Assembly: GCA_012727415.1 (NCBI GenBank)
Contig: JAAYHI010000103.1
Location: 1-9,501, forward strand
From: Bacillota bacterium
Lineage (GTDB): Bacteria; Bacillota; Proteinivoracia; UBA4975
Direction: 5' to 3'
DNA: 9,501 nt
Each line of letters begins with the position of its first letter. The stretch's first letter is position 1. The notes below the pieces were generated by a model that was not told the DNA's origin, ran no database searches, and worked only from the letters and a program-made list of their open reading frames with translations. The position numbers were made by a program, and so were the translations under genes. Shown here piece by piece: positions 1 to 6,426 of this stretch.

Positions 1-928
1 GATTTTCCCGGCCGACCAAATCAATGAGGTTGGCAGCATTGACGTAGACTCCCAAGTCTCCCTCCACAGTCCGCTTTGCCAGGGGCTCGGGGCTGATGAG
101 GATGGCATTGACTTCCTCGGAACCAGGGGTGACGGAATGCAAATCCGTCGTCGCCCCTCCCACATCAAAGACCAGCAAATCCCCCAACCGGCCATAGAGA
201 GTAATGGCTGCGTTGAGCACTGCGCCCGGAACCGGTTGAATGGGGCCATCTACCACTTCCCGAATCTTGCTCATTCCCGGGGCGTGAATAATATGTTCCT
301 CAAAGGCTTGCTGAATGGCCTTGCGGGTGGGTTCAATATTGAGTTCATCAATACGTGGATAGACATTTTCCACAGTATTCAGGAGAAAGCGGGTGCCGGC
401 AAAAATGTCCGCTATCTCCGCCTGGATTGCCACATTGCCGGCGTAAATCAAGGGAATGGGCAAGTCCAGTGTGGCCAGTTTGCGCGCATTGTCGAGAATA
501 ATGTTGCGCTCGCCATAGTCTACTCCCCCCGCCAGCAAAATGATGTTGGGGGATATCTGTCGGGTCTTTTCAAGATCGTGAGGGGAAATTTCCCCGGCGG
601 TAACTTGGTGCAAAACGGCTCCGGCTCCCAGGGCTGCTTCCCGGGCCGCCCGGGCGGTCATGTCGTAGACGAGACCGTGAACGGTCATCTTGAGGCCACC
701 GGCAGCACTGCTGCAGGCGTATATGTGCTGCCATTCCAAGTGGTCGCATCCCAGATTGGCGCGAAGGTCCGCCAGGGCCAGCTTCAGGCCCTGGCGAACA
801 TCCCCGGCTTCAACTGTGGTAGGACCCTGACCCTGGCCAACCAGCCGCGGGGCAGCGTCCAAATCGGAAAAGCCGCTGACCACCGTAGTCGTGCTGCCAA
901 TTTCCGCCACAATTATCTCCAGTTTCAA
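1..928 (-). CDS. MutL/GlmL-family ATPase, probable chaperone/reactivase of ornithine aminomutase (3' end outside window)
   Basis: The visible part is 309 codons with no stop; the C-terminal part lies left of position 1. I chose the TTG start at 928-926. It lies 12 bases after the oraE stop, is preceded by an AAGGTG ribosome binding site, and puts the first ATP-binding strand near the N-terminus as usual for the family. Visible motifs are IGSTTT (residues 10-15, phosphate-1 loop of the actin/Hsp70 fold), SSAAGGLKM (73-81), LLAGGVDYGE (131-140), DVGGATTDLHSV (255-266, phosphate-2 type) and RTVEGDLGV (286-294). These are hallmarks of MutL/GlmL, the ATPase-like protein encoded with glutamate mutase; this is not the DNA mismatch-repair MutL. 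The position directly after oraE suggests it protects or reactivates the cobalamin aminomutase. That role is inferred; family membership is well supported. Confidence 0.88.
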   Translation of the reverse strand, partial: MKLEIIVAEIGSTTTVVSGFSDLDAAPRLVGQGQGPTTVEAGDVRQGLKLALADLRANLGCDHLEWQHIYACSSAAGGLKMTVHGLVYDMTARAAREAALGAGAVLHQVTAGEISPHDLEKTRQISPNIILLAGGVDYGERNIILDNARKLATLDLPIPLIYAGNVAIQAEIADIFAGTRFLLNTVENVYPRIDELNIEPTRKAIQQAFEEHIIHAPGMSKIREVVDGPIQPVPGAVLNAAITLYGRLGDLLVFDVGGATTDLHSVTPGSEEVNAILISPEPLAKRTVEGDLGVYVNAANLIDLVGREN

Positions 929-940
929 TCCTACACCTTC

Positions 941-3127
941 TTATTTCAGGCTGCGGCGTTTTTCCACCAGGAAGCTTGCAACGGCGTGGCCGTGAGTTCC
1001 CCGGCCAAAGCCGGCATCCATGCCTTCTTCCACGGCAATGTCATTGGTAACCTGGGTACCTCCGGCAACGAGGATGACTTTATCCCGAATGCCCTTTTCC
1101 TTGCACAGTTCGTGGAGTTTGCGCATGTTGATGCGGTGAATATCGGCATGGGTGATAATGGTACTGATAAGAATGGCATCGGCAGCGGTTTCGATGGCGG
1201 CGTCCACTACCTTTTCGATAGAAACAGAAGTGCCCAGGTAGTGGCAAGTGATGCCATAGCCTTCGATGCCTCCGTGTTTGATGTCGATGATTTCTCTCAT
1301 CCCGACGGAGTGTTCGTCTTCGCCGACAGTTGCCGCCACAATGGCCATGGGCTTGGCCTTGATGTCGGCACGAATTTCCTCCTCGGAGAGAAGGGGTACT
1401 TCTTCAGGAATATCCAGCGCGGCAGGATCGATATCGATATTCACCTTGCCCTTTAATTCCAGGAAGGTCCCCTCAGCAGGATGCATGGGCAGGCGGTTGA
1501 TGACCTCTGCCTCTTCAATGCCCATCTTCTCTGCCAGGGCCAAAGCGGCATACTCAGCCACCCGGGCGCTGGTGGGATAGAAGAGCTGCATGCTGATGAC
1601 GCCATCTGCATACCACTCAACTTCGGGGCGGAGGAGGCCTTTTTCCCGATGCTCTGCCATAGCCTCAAGGCGCTTGGCGGCGTTGTCCTCTTCATCCAGC
1701 TCGTCGATGTAGATGATTTTTTCTGGATGACACAGGGTGCAGCCGTCGATGAGGTCACAGGCCTTATTGATGCTTGCGGGCAGATTGTTGTTGCCATAGT
1801 GCTCACATACCGGGGCCATGTAATCCTTATCCCGGAGGAGGACGGAATCCTTGGCGACGCCGCCGTCAATGTGGCGAACGATGCCATCGTAATTGCGGGC
1901 AGGATATTGGGCGGAATCGACAAAGAAGCCTGCTTCCACAGCCTTGAAGTAGCCGCCGACTGCGATAATCTCTTCCAGGAAGAGGATTGCCCGTTCTTTC
2001 AGCTCCCGGACCTTTTCCCGCAGGGGGCCTTCTTTTTTCAGCTCGACTAAATCCATGATGCCGTCGAGGCCGATGAGCATCTGCTTGGCAGTGTTGGTGG
2101 CAGCTATGTTGTTGTAGTGCCAGGGGATATTGCGGCCTTCGTCGGGGGTAATGGTACTTTGGATGTCGACGCTGGTCAGGCGGGAGATCAACAGGTTCAT
2201 GGTATGGTTGACGGTTGCCTCCCGGGGATCTGCTTCCATGTACTTAGAGTTCATCTGGGCCCGCATCTTGAAGCCCTGGAACAGCTCCCGCAAGGCGACG
2301 GCATAGGGAAGGTCCAGGTAAATCTCCGGTGCCGGCGTAGCCGTTGGCGGAACGGTTGAGAGGCTGATATATTCCTTCTTCATGCCTGCCTTGAGGGAAA
2401 AAGCACAGTTAATGCCATGCTGCACCAAGAGTTCGGGCATGACCTTCCATGCTTCCCTGGCGGTGGCGTTGGCATTGTGGGCGCCGTCAATCTGAAGCAT
2501 GTTTACGCTGGCCATGAGTTTTTTAGCTTCAGCAGCATCGACAAAAGAACGGACCATGTTGACATTGCGGTACAGGACATTGTATTGGGGGTCCTGGTGA
2601 GCCCCGTTTACTCCTTCTTCAGCGAAGAGGACGGCAATGTCGGGGCCTGCAACGCCGCTGACATAAGAGTGGAAGTTAATGGGGCGGCCAACTTCGTCTT
2701 CAATTATATCCAGGGCCTTGCGTGAAGCGCGCAGCTGCTTGCGGGTGATGGGCACGCCGCCGATTCCCTCGGGGGAACCTTCGATTAATCCATCGTAATG
2801 GCTTTGACCGGCTGTGCGAATGACCATAATGTGGTCTGCACCATGCCAGGCGGCCATGCGCATGCGGCGAATATCGTCCTCAAAGCGTCCGGAAGCTATT
2901 TCAGTAGTGATGATGCAGTCCGGCTGGGGATCGATATTGCCAAAGTACTTGGCAGCTGGCAGCGGCACATAATTTTTCAGAGACTCGGAAACTTGCTTGT
3001 ATTTAAAGGGCCCTATCTGGGTATCCCGGGGCAGGGGTTTCCGCCAGGTCCAGCCTTTGCGGCGGGGACGGTAGTTTTCCAAATCCTTCAGCAGTTCGGG
3101 TATATTGAGCTTTTCGTTGACATCCAT
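941..3127 (-). CDS. oraE: D-ornithine 4,5-aminomutase, large (catalytic) subunit OraE
   Basis: This 728-residue protein matches the expected size of OraE. With OraS and two cofactors, adenosylcobalamin and PLP, it moves the terminal amino group of D-ornithine to give 2,4-diaminopentanoate (EC 5.4.3.5). The C-terminal Rossmann domain shows the base-off cobalamin motif D-x-H-x-x-G at 604-609, with H606 as the expected cobalt ligand. K617 follows eleven residues later in DIKHGG. The same spacing separates the cobalt-ligand histidine and the PLP lysine reported for the Clostridium sticklandii enzyme (His618, Lys629), so both cofactor residues are present. GYGITCHYLGTSVS (623-636) and VLVAGGTQ (685-692) continue the B12 fold. 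The bulk of the N-terminal region should be the TIM barrel. The ATG shares one base with the oraS stop (TAATG), and its GGGAGGTG ribosome binding site lies inside the last codons of oraS, implying coupled, balanced translation. Three cysteines (457, 463, 466) cluster before IIYIDELDEED. Confidence 0.97.
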   Translation of the reverse strand: MDVNEKLNIPELLKDLENYRPRRKGWTWRKPLPRDTQIGPFKYKQVSESLKNYVPLPAAKYFGNIDPQPDCIITTEIASGRFEDDIRRMRMAAWHGADHIMVIRTAGQSHYDGLIEGSPEGIGGVPITRKQLRASRKALDIIEDEVGRPINFHSYVSGVAGPDIAVLFAEEGVNGAHQDPQYNVLYRNVNMVRSFVDAAEAKKLMASVNMLQIDGAHNANATAREAWKVMPELLVQHGINCAFSLKAGMKKEYISLSTVPPTATPAPEIYLDLPYAVALRELFQGFKMRAQMNSKYMEADPREATVNHTMNLLISRLTSVDIQSTITPDEGRNIPWHYNNIAATNTAKQMLIGLDGIMDLVELKKEGPLREKVRELKERAILFLEEIIAVGGYFKAVEAGFFVDSAQYPARNYDGIVRHIDGGVAKDSVLLRDKDYMAPVCEHYGNNNLPASINKACDLIDGCTLCHPEKIIYIDELDEEDNAAKRLEAMAEHREKGLLRPEVEWYADGVISMQLFYPTSARVAEYAALALAEKMGIEEAEVINRLPMHPAEGTFLELKGKVNIDIDPAALDIPEEVPLLSEEEIRADIKAKPMAIVAATVGEDEHSVGMREIIDIKHGGIEGYGITCHYLGTSVSIEKVVDAAIETAADAILISTIITHADIHRINMRKLHELCKEKGIRDKVILVAGGTQVTNDIAVEEGMDAGFGRGTHGHAVASFLVEKRRSLK

Positions 3128-3492
3128 TAGTTAGCACCTCCCGCAAACTCTGCTTGCACTTCGGACCAAAGATTGCCCTGGGCCAATTCCAAACCGGCTT
3201 CACGATAGGGGCGGCCGGATATTGCTGAGGCTTTGAGGACGACATTCCCGACACCCTTTGCCAGGAGGCCATGTTGCTGGCATTTCTCCACGATCGACTT
3301 GGCCTCCAGGCTGCTAAAGCCCATCCTCAAAAGGACTGAGCGTTCTATAGCCGGTGAGGTATGGGTCCTGGCCAACTCTGCCAGGGGGTCGACGACCTGG
3401 TCCAGCAATTCCCAGAAGCGTTGGTTAAGTTGCTCATCGCTGAGCCCTTCCAGGTGCTTGCGACGCTCTTTGAAATCATCTTTGCGTTCCAT
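3127..3492 (-). CDS. oraS: D-ornithine 4,5-aminomutase, small subunit OraS
   Basis: This is a 121-residue, charged, largely helical protein, the same size as the known small subunit of ornithine 4,5-aminomutase. OraS has no cofactor site of its own and forms a heterotetramer with OraE. The sequence begins MERKDDFKERR and has a conserved-looking centre (RSVLLRMGFSSLEAKSIVEK, about residues 51-70) followed by GVGNVVLKAS (80-89). It is cytoplasmic, with no signal or membrane segment. The ATG is set by the AAGGAG in the last codons of ortB, four bases beyond the ortB stop. The TAA stop overlaps the oraE start by one base. Identity rests on size, sequence character and its position directly before oraE; few other small proteins occur there. 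Confidence 0.93.
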   Translation of the reverse strand: MERKDDFKERRKHLEGLSDEQLNQRFWELLDQVVDPLAELARTHTSPAIERSVLLRMGFSSLEAKSIVEKCQQHGLLAKGVGNVVLKASAISGRPYREAGLELAQGNLWSEVQAEFAGGAN

Positions 3493-3496
3493 TGTT

Positions 3497-4894
3497 TCAC
3501 TCCTTGATAAATGATTCGATATATTCAGGGGTGACGCGACAGTCTTCAGCCAGGAAGCTGATGTCTTCAGGCAACGGCTTGGCGCCCTTTAAAGTTTCCA
3601 GAGCCCGTTTCAGATAGGAACGGCGCAAGTCGTCCATATCCAGGTCCACCGCTTGAACCAGGCCGGGATGCTCCGGCAAAATGATGGACTTGCCGGGAAC
3701 GCTGTCCGCCGGGTTGCCTACTGAAATCTCAATGCCATTTTTACGGGCAAAACTAAGCTGGGCGTTGACATGTTTGCCGGCGCCGGTGTACTCAGTTTCC
3801 TGAACCACCAGGACTTGATCCTCATCCAGTTCTCTGGCCAGGGACATGGCAGCGGCTAAGGAGACATTGCCGGCGGGACCGCGCTCAAGGCCTTCAAGCT
3901 GAGCTAAGAGCTCGGTGACATAGAAGGCTTCGCCTTGAGTGATGGTGACGTACCTGTCCAGATAACGCAGGGGGCGGGCGGCGTTTCTGGGAACATCTGC
4001 CCGGTCGGGCCAGGTGGTAAAGGGAACGCCGAAACCGGTGTGGCCGGTGGTGAATGATTTGCGGTTAAAGTCCTGGTCGCTGGCCATGTGGAGGCCCTTG
4101 AGGTCGACACTGGCACCAACTACCACTGCATCGGAACCGGCTTTGCGCAGGCCTCTGGCAGTGCCGGTAAGGTTGCCGCCACCGGCGTTGGTGACAACAA
4201 CCATATCGGGTTTTACCGAGTATTGGTCCTTAAGCTGCTGAACTATCTCCCAGCCCAGGGTCTCAACCCCGGCAATGGCATAGGGAGTGTACAGAGAGGC
4301 GTTAAAGAAACCAGTGTCCTCCAGCACCCGGAGGAAGACGTAAAAGAGTTCGGGGCCGACGGAGAGTTGCAGCACTTCAGCGCCATAGGCTTCGCAGGCA
4401 CGACCTTTTTCTTCGATTTCAGGCTGGTAGACGCCCCTGCTGTCGAAGGCCTCCTGGACGATTATGCTTTTGAGACCGCGGATGGCGGCCTGGGAGGCCA
4501 CTGCAGCGCCATAGTTGCCGCTGGTGGCAGCCACAACCCCCTTGTAGCCATGCTTGGCAGCATGATAAACAGCCAGGGCTGCCCGGCGGGCCTTAAAGCT
4601 GCCAGAGGGGTTTGAAGCCTCGTCCTTGAGGAAGATGCGGGCGCCTTTTCCCTTGGGGGCGGTCATGCGGGCAAGTTTGGTAATGTTCTTCAGTTCGTAG
4701 AGAGGGGTGTTGCCCACACCAGTCTCCTTTTGGATGGCGATGACTTCTTCGAGGCTGTAACCGGCCTCAGTCATCATTGCCTGGTAATCAAAGGCCAGTT
4801 GCCCGCGTTCAAACTGATTGTAATCCATGCCAATGGCCTTTTTCATAATCTCATTGCTGCGGGCCATTACTGCCTGATAGCTGTTGTCTTTCAC
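3497..4894 (-). CDS. ortB: 2-amino-4-ketopentanoate thiolase, PLP-dependent beta subunit OrtB
   Basis: This 465-residue member of the tryptophan synthase-beta/threonine synthase (fold type II) PLP family cleaves 2-amino-4-oxopentanoate with CoA to alanine and acetyl-CoA, together with OrtA (EC 2.3.1.263). NPSGSFKARRA contains the expected Schiff-base lysine, K101. SGNYG (125-129) should bind the cofactor or substrate carboxylate, and NAGGGNLTG (236-244) is the glycine-rich phosphate loop. A threonine synthase or diaminopropionate ammonia-lyase would share these motifs, but the neighbours ortA and oraSE decide the assignment. The start is GTG at 4894-4892, overlapping the ortA TGA by four bases (GTGA), with AAGGAGG at 4910-4904. 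The overlap fits one-to-one synthesis of the two thiolase subunits. The protein is cytoplasmic. Confidence 0.95.
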   Translation of the reverse strand: MKDNSYQAVMARSNEIMKKAIGMDYNQFERGQLAFDYQAMMTEAGYSLEEVIAIQKETGVGNTPLYELKNITKLARMTAPKGKGARIFLKDEASNPSGSFKARRAALAVYHAAKHGYKGVVAATSGNYGAAVASQAAIRGLKSIIVQEAFDSRGVYQPEIEEKGRACEAYGAEVLQLSVGPELFYVFLRVLEDTGFFNASLYTPYAIAGVETLGWEIVQQLKDQYSVKPDMVVVTNAGGGNLTGTARGLRKAGSDAVVVGASVDLKGLHMASDQDFNRKSFTTGHTGFGVPFTTWPDRADVPRNAARPLRYLDRYVTITQGEAFYVTELLAQLEGLERGPAGNVSLAAAMSLARELDEDQVLVVQETEYTGAGKHVNAQLSFARKNGIEISVGNPADSVPGKSIILPEHPGLVQAVDLDMDDLRRSYLKRALETLKGAKPLPEDISFLAEDCRVTPEYIESFIKE

Positions 4895-5205
4895 TTCTGC
4901 TCTCCTCCTTCCAGCAAGGCCCGGATCTGTGGCCCAATTGCCAGGAGTTCGGGCACAGCATCGCCAAAGTCATGGGAGAACCGAGGCAGGATCTTGACCA
5001 GTTTCCCTTCAACAACGCGGCCACTAAGAGTCTCAACGGCAACATTGTCGTTAAGACGGCCCTCTTTCTGTAAAAATCCTTTAGTTACCATCACCAAGGG
5101 AACCTTGGCAGTGTCTGCGGGCACCTGCGGAGCGCGTTGACCAGGAGACAGAATTACTTGTTGAATTTGAACCCACGTGCCCTTGGGCACCGCTTTGTCA
5201 GTCAC
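4891..5205 (-). CDS. ortA: 2-amino-4-ketopentanoate thiolase, alpha subunit OrtA
   Basis: This small 104-residue protein starts MTDKAVPKGTWVQIQQVIL and is close to the roughly 100-residue size known for OrtA. OrtA forms the active thiolase with OrtB and has no recognised catalytic motif of its own. The middle contains a compact beta-rich stretch (PLVMVTKGFLQKEGRLNDNVAVETLSGR), which looks like a small barrel domain; that structural reading is inferred from sequence. The start is GTG at 5205-5203, five bases after an AGGAGGGA ribosome binding site that overlaps the ord stop codon. An ATG two bases upstream (5207) is directly followed by TGA and cannot be the start. The stop overlaps the ortB start by four bases. 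The assignment depends strongly on the conserved ord-ortA-ortB order. Confidence 0.93.
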   Translation of the reverse strand: MTDKAVPKGTWVQIQQVILSPGQRAPQVPADTAKVPLVMVTKGFLQKEGRLNDNVAVETLSGRVVEGKLVKILPRFSHDFGDAVPELLAIGPQIRALLEGGEQK

Positions 5206-5216
5206 ATAAATCCCTC

Positions 5217-6245
5217 CTATTTTTTGATCAAAGAGCGGACGTCTGCCAACAGTGCTGGCGGAACAGGGAGCTGGGTCATGTTGACTAAGCCGGGTTCGGC
5301 ATTAATGACATTGGGAATTGAGTTAACTGCAATGGCGATGGTGCCAATGCCGCCAGGAATCTCAGGCTGGATTGCCAGTTTGATATTGGGTTCGCCATAT
5401 ATTTCGATAAAATCGCCGGTCTCCACGCCTTCGTTCTCGGGGCGGACCTGCTGGGGATGGATTAAGGTGATGAGGGTCTTGCCGTCTTTGATGCCGTAGG
5501 CAATGTGACGGCAACCGGCCACCATGCCGGGCTCCACCTTGACATGAGGAGTTTCCCTGTACTTCTTGGCCACAATGGGCTCCTTAGTCTGGCGAATTTC
5601 ATCCAGTTCCCAGCCCAGGGCGGAAGCAATCATGGCCATGGATTCGGGGAAGCCTACATGGCCCACGATGGTACCGGCTTCCACTCCGGCATTGAATTCT
5701 TCCAGGGTGGTGCCAACGCCTTGAGTCTTCATGACGGTGGGACCAAAGGGAGAGAGGTCGTTGATGCGGGAAGCCTTGATTTCCTTGATGTCGAAGCAGA
5801 CACCAGTCATAGCCACAATGAGCAGGTCGAGGACAAAGCCGGGGTTAATGCCGGTGCCCAACACGGTGACATTGTTTTCAAGGGCCAGCTGGTGAATCTT
5901 TTCCGCCAGCTCAGGTTCCTGCTGCCGGGGGAAGGCCATCTCTTCAGCGATGCAGATGACATTTTTCTTAGCCTTGACGGCTTGTTCGATTTGCGGAAAC
6001 ACTTCGCGGGTAAAAGAGCCTGTGGCAATCATAACTACATCGGCATCAGTTTTTAATATTTCTGCAGCATTGTCACTGATGACAGCCTGGCTTTTTACCC
6101 CCAGGAGCTGGGCTAAAGTCTTGCCCTTCTTATTGGGATCCGAGTCTATTGCCGCAACGCTTTCTACTCCAGTCTTGGTATCCAGCAATTTTGCCATGCC
6201 GCCGCCCATGGCGCCAAGGCCCCAGTGGATTACTTTAACTGTCAC
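5217..6245 (-). CDS. ord: 2,4-diaminopentanoate dehydrogenase Ord
   Basis: This NAD(P)-dependent enzyme oxidatively deaminates (2R,4S)-2,4-diaminopentanoate to 2-amino-4-oxopentanoate, releasing ammonia (EC 1.4.1.12). It is the second step of oxidative ornithine fermentation. The N-terminus carries a dinucleotide-binding Rossmann motif, GLGAMGGG (residues 9-16), resembling the dihydrodipicolinate reductase N-terminal domain. AIDSDPNKKG (32-41) follows at the end of the second strand, then EEMAFP (101-106) and GTGINPGFVLD (130-140), typical of the Ord family. I placed the start at GTG 6245-6243, giving 342 residues. A longer frame opens at 6314, but that ATG lies inside and upstream of the sigma-54 promoter and has no ribosome binding site. 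The chosen GTG has AAAGGAG eight bases upstream and begins exactly where the Rossmann strand starts. It is the first gene of the operon; the ortA ribosome binding site overlaps its TAG stop. Confidence 0.96.
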   Translation of the reverse strand: MTVKVIHWGLGAMGGGMAKLLDTKTGVESVAAIDSDPNKKGKTLAQLLGVKSQAVISDNAAEILKTDADVVMIATGSFTREVFPQIEQAVKAKKNVICIAEEMAFPRQQEPELAEKIHQLALENNVTVLGTGINPGFVLDLLIVAMTGVCFDIKEIKASRINDLSPFGPTVMKTQGVGTTLEEFNAGVEAGTIVGHVGFPESMAMIASALGWELDEIRQTKEPIVAKKYRETPHVKVEPGMVAGCRHIAYGIKDGKTLITLIHPQQVRPENEGVETGDFIEIYGEPNIKLAIQPEIPGGIGTIAIAVNSIPNVINAEPGLVNMTQLPVPPALLADVRSLIKK

Positions 6246-6252
6246 AACCAAC

Positions 6253-6260
6253 ACTCCTTT
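6253..6260 (-). promoter_or_regulatory. Ribosome binding site that fixes the ord start
   Basis: On the minus strand this reads AAAGGAGT, eight bases before GTG 6245-6243. It excludes the in-frame ATG at 6314 as the start, because that codon precedes the predicted transcription start (about 6285) and has no comparable site. Confidence 0.85.
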
Positions 6261-6295
6261 TCTTTTAGATATTTTTAGGTTTCCCCTTATTCTAA

Positions 6296-6311
6296 TGCAA
6301 AAATCGTACCA
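6296..6311 (-). promoter_or_regulatory. Sigma-54 (SigL/RpoN) type -24/-12 promoter of the ornithine operon
   Basis: The minus strand reads TGGTACGATTTTTGCA. The sigma-54 consensus is TGGCACG-N4-TTGC(A/T). Only one consensus base differs (T for C), and the invariant GG and GC are separated by exactly ten bases. The expected transcription start is near 6285, leaving a leader of about 40 bases before the ord GTG. No good sigma-A promoter competes: TAGAAT at 6290-6295 could be a -10 box, but no acceptable -35 lies at 16-18 bases. Sigma-54 control would require an enhancer-binding activator. This is known for clostridial amino-acid fermentation, for example PrdR and proline reductase. No such regulator is encoded in the window. 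Confidence 0.82.
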
Positions 6312-6351
6312 CAAAAGCCAGAGGGGGTTTAGCCCAGAAACTCAATATTAC

Positions 6352-6388
6352 GCAAAAAACCTGGCACCCAAAGTGCAAGGTTTTTTGC
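6352..6388 (-). terminator. Hairpin terminator downstream of the DUF5667-type gene
   Basis: This is an inverted repeat with 11-base perfect outer arms (GCAAAAAACCT and AGGTTTTTTGC), one mismatched pair, a 4-base inner stem (GCAC/GTGC) and a 5-base loop (CCAAA). On the minus strand it lies 38 bases beyond the stop of the gene at 6427-7371 and ends in a run of six T, as expected of an intrinsic terminator with a matching A-tract. The near symmetry means it could also act on the plus strand. It separates that gene from the sigma-54 promoter and may have a second role as an activator binding site. Confidence 0.8.
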
Positions 6389-6426
6389 ATAGGCTCCCCA
6401 TGGGTAAGTCCACAGCGGGACGTCCC

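Noticed and set aside
137..1456. Long open plus-strand frame of 439 codons antisense to mutL and oraE
   Set aside because: It lies opposite two strongly supported genes, its translation has no recognisable domain and an unnatural composition rich in Asn, Gly and Phe, and no ribosome binding site stands out. Moderately GC-rich codon use on the minus strand explains the open frame.
1481..2050. Plus-strand frame of 189 codons antisense to oraE
   Set aside because: It is a shadow of OraE codons, with no independent start signal or recognisable protein family.
3497..4894. Threonine synthase or diaminopropionate ammonia-lyase as alternative for OrtB
   Set aside because: The PLP motifs are shared, but the small partner gene ortA and the flanking ord and oraSE genes fit only the thiolase subunit.
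6246..6314. N-terminal extension of Ord by 23 residues starting at ATG 6314
   Set aside because: The extension would begin upstream of the sigma-54 promoter and of the predicted transcription start. The real ribosome binding site lies inside it, directly before GTG 6245.
6290..6319. Sigma-A promoter using TAGAAT as -10 box before ord
   Set aside because: At 16-18 bases upstream only poor -35 candidates (such as CTTTTG) occur, while the overlapping sigma-54 site is close to perfect.
6324..6335. Small GGG-CTAAA-CCC type inverted repeat next to the -24 box
   Set aside because: The stem is too short to support as a regulatory element, although it lies close to the promoter.
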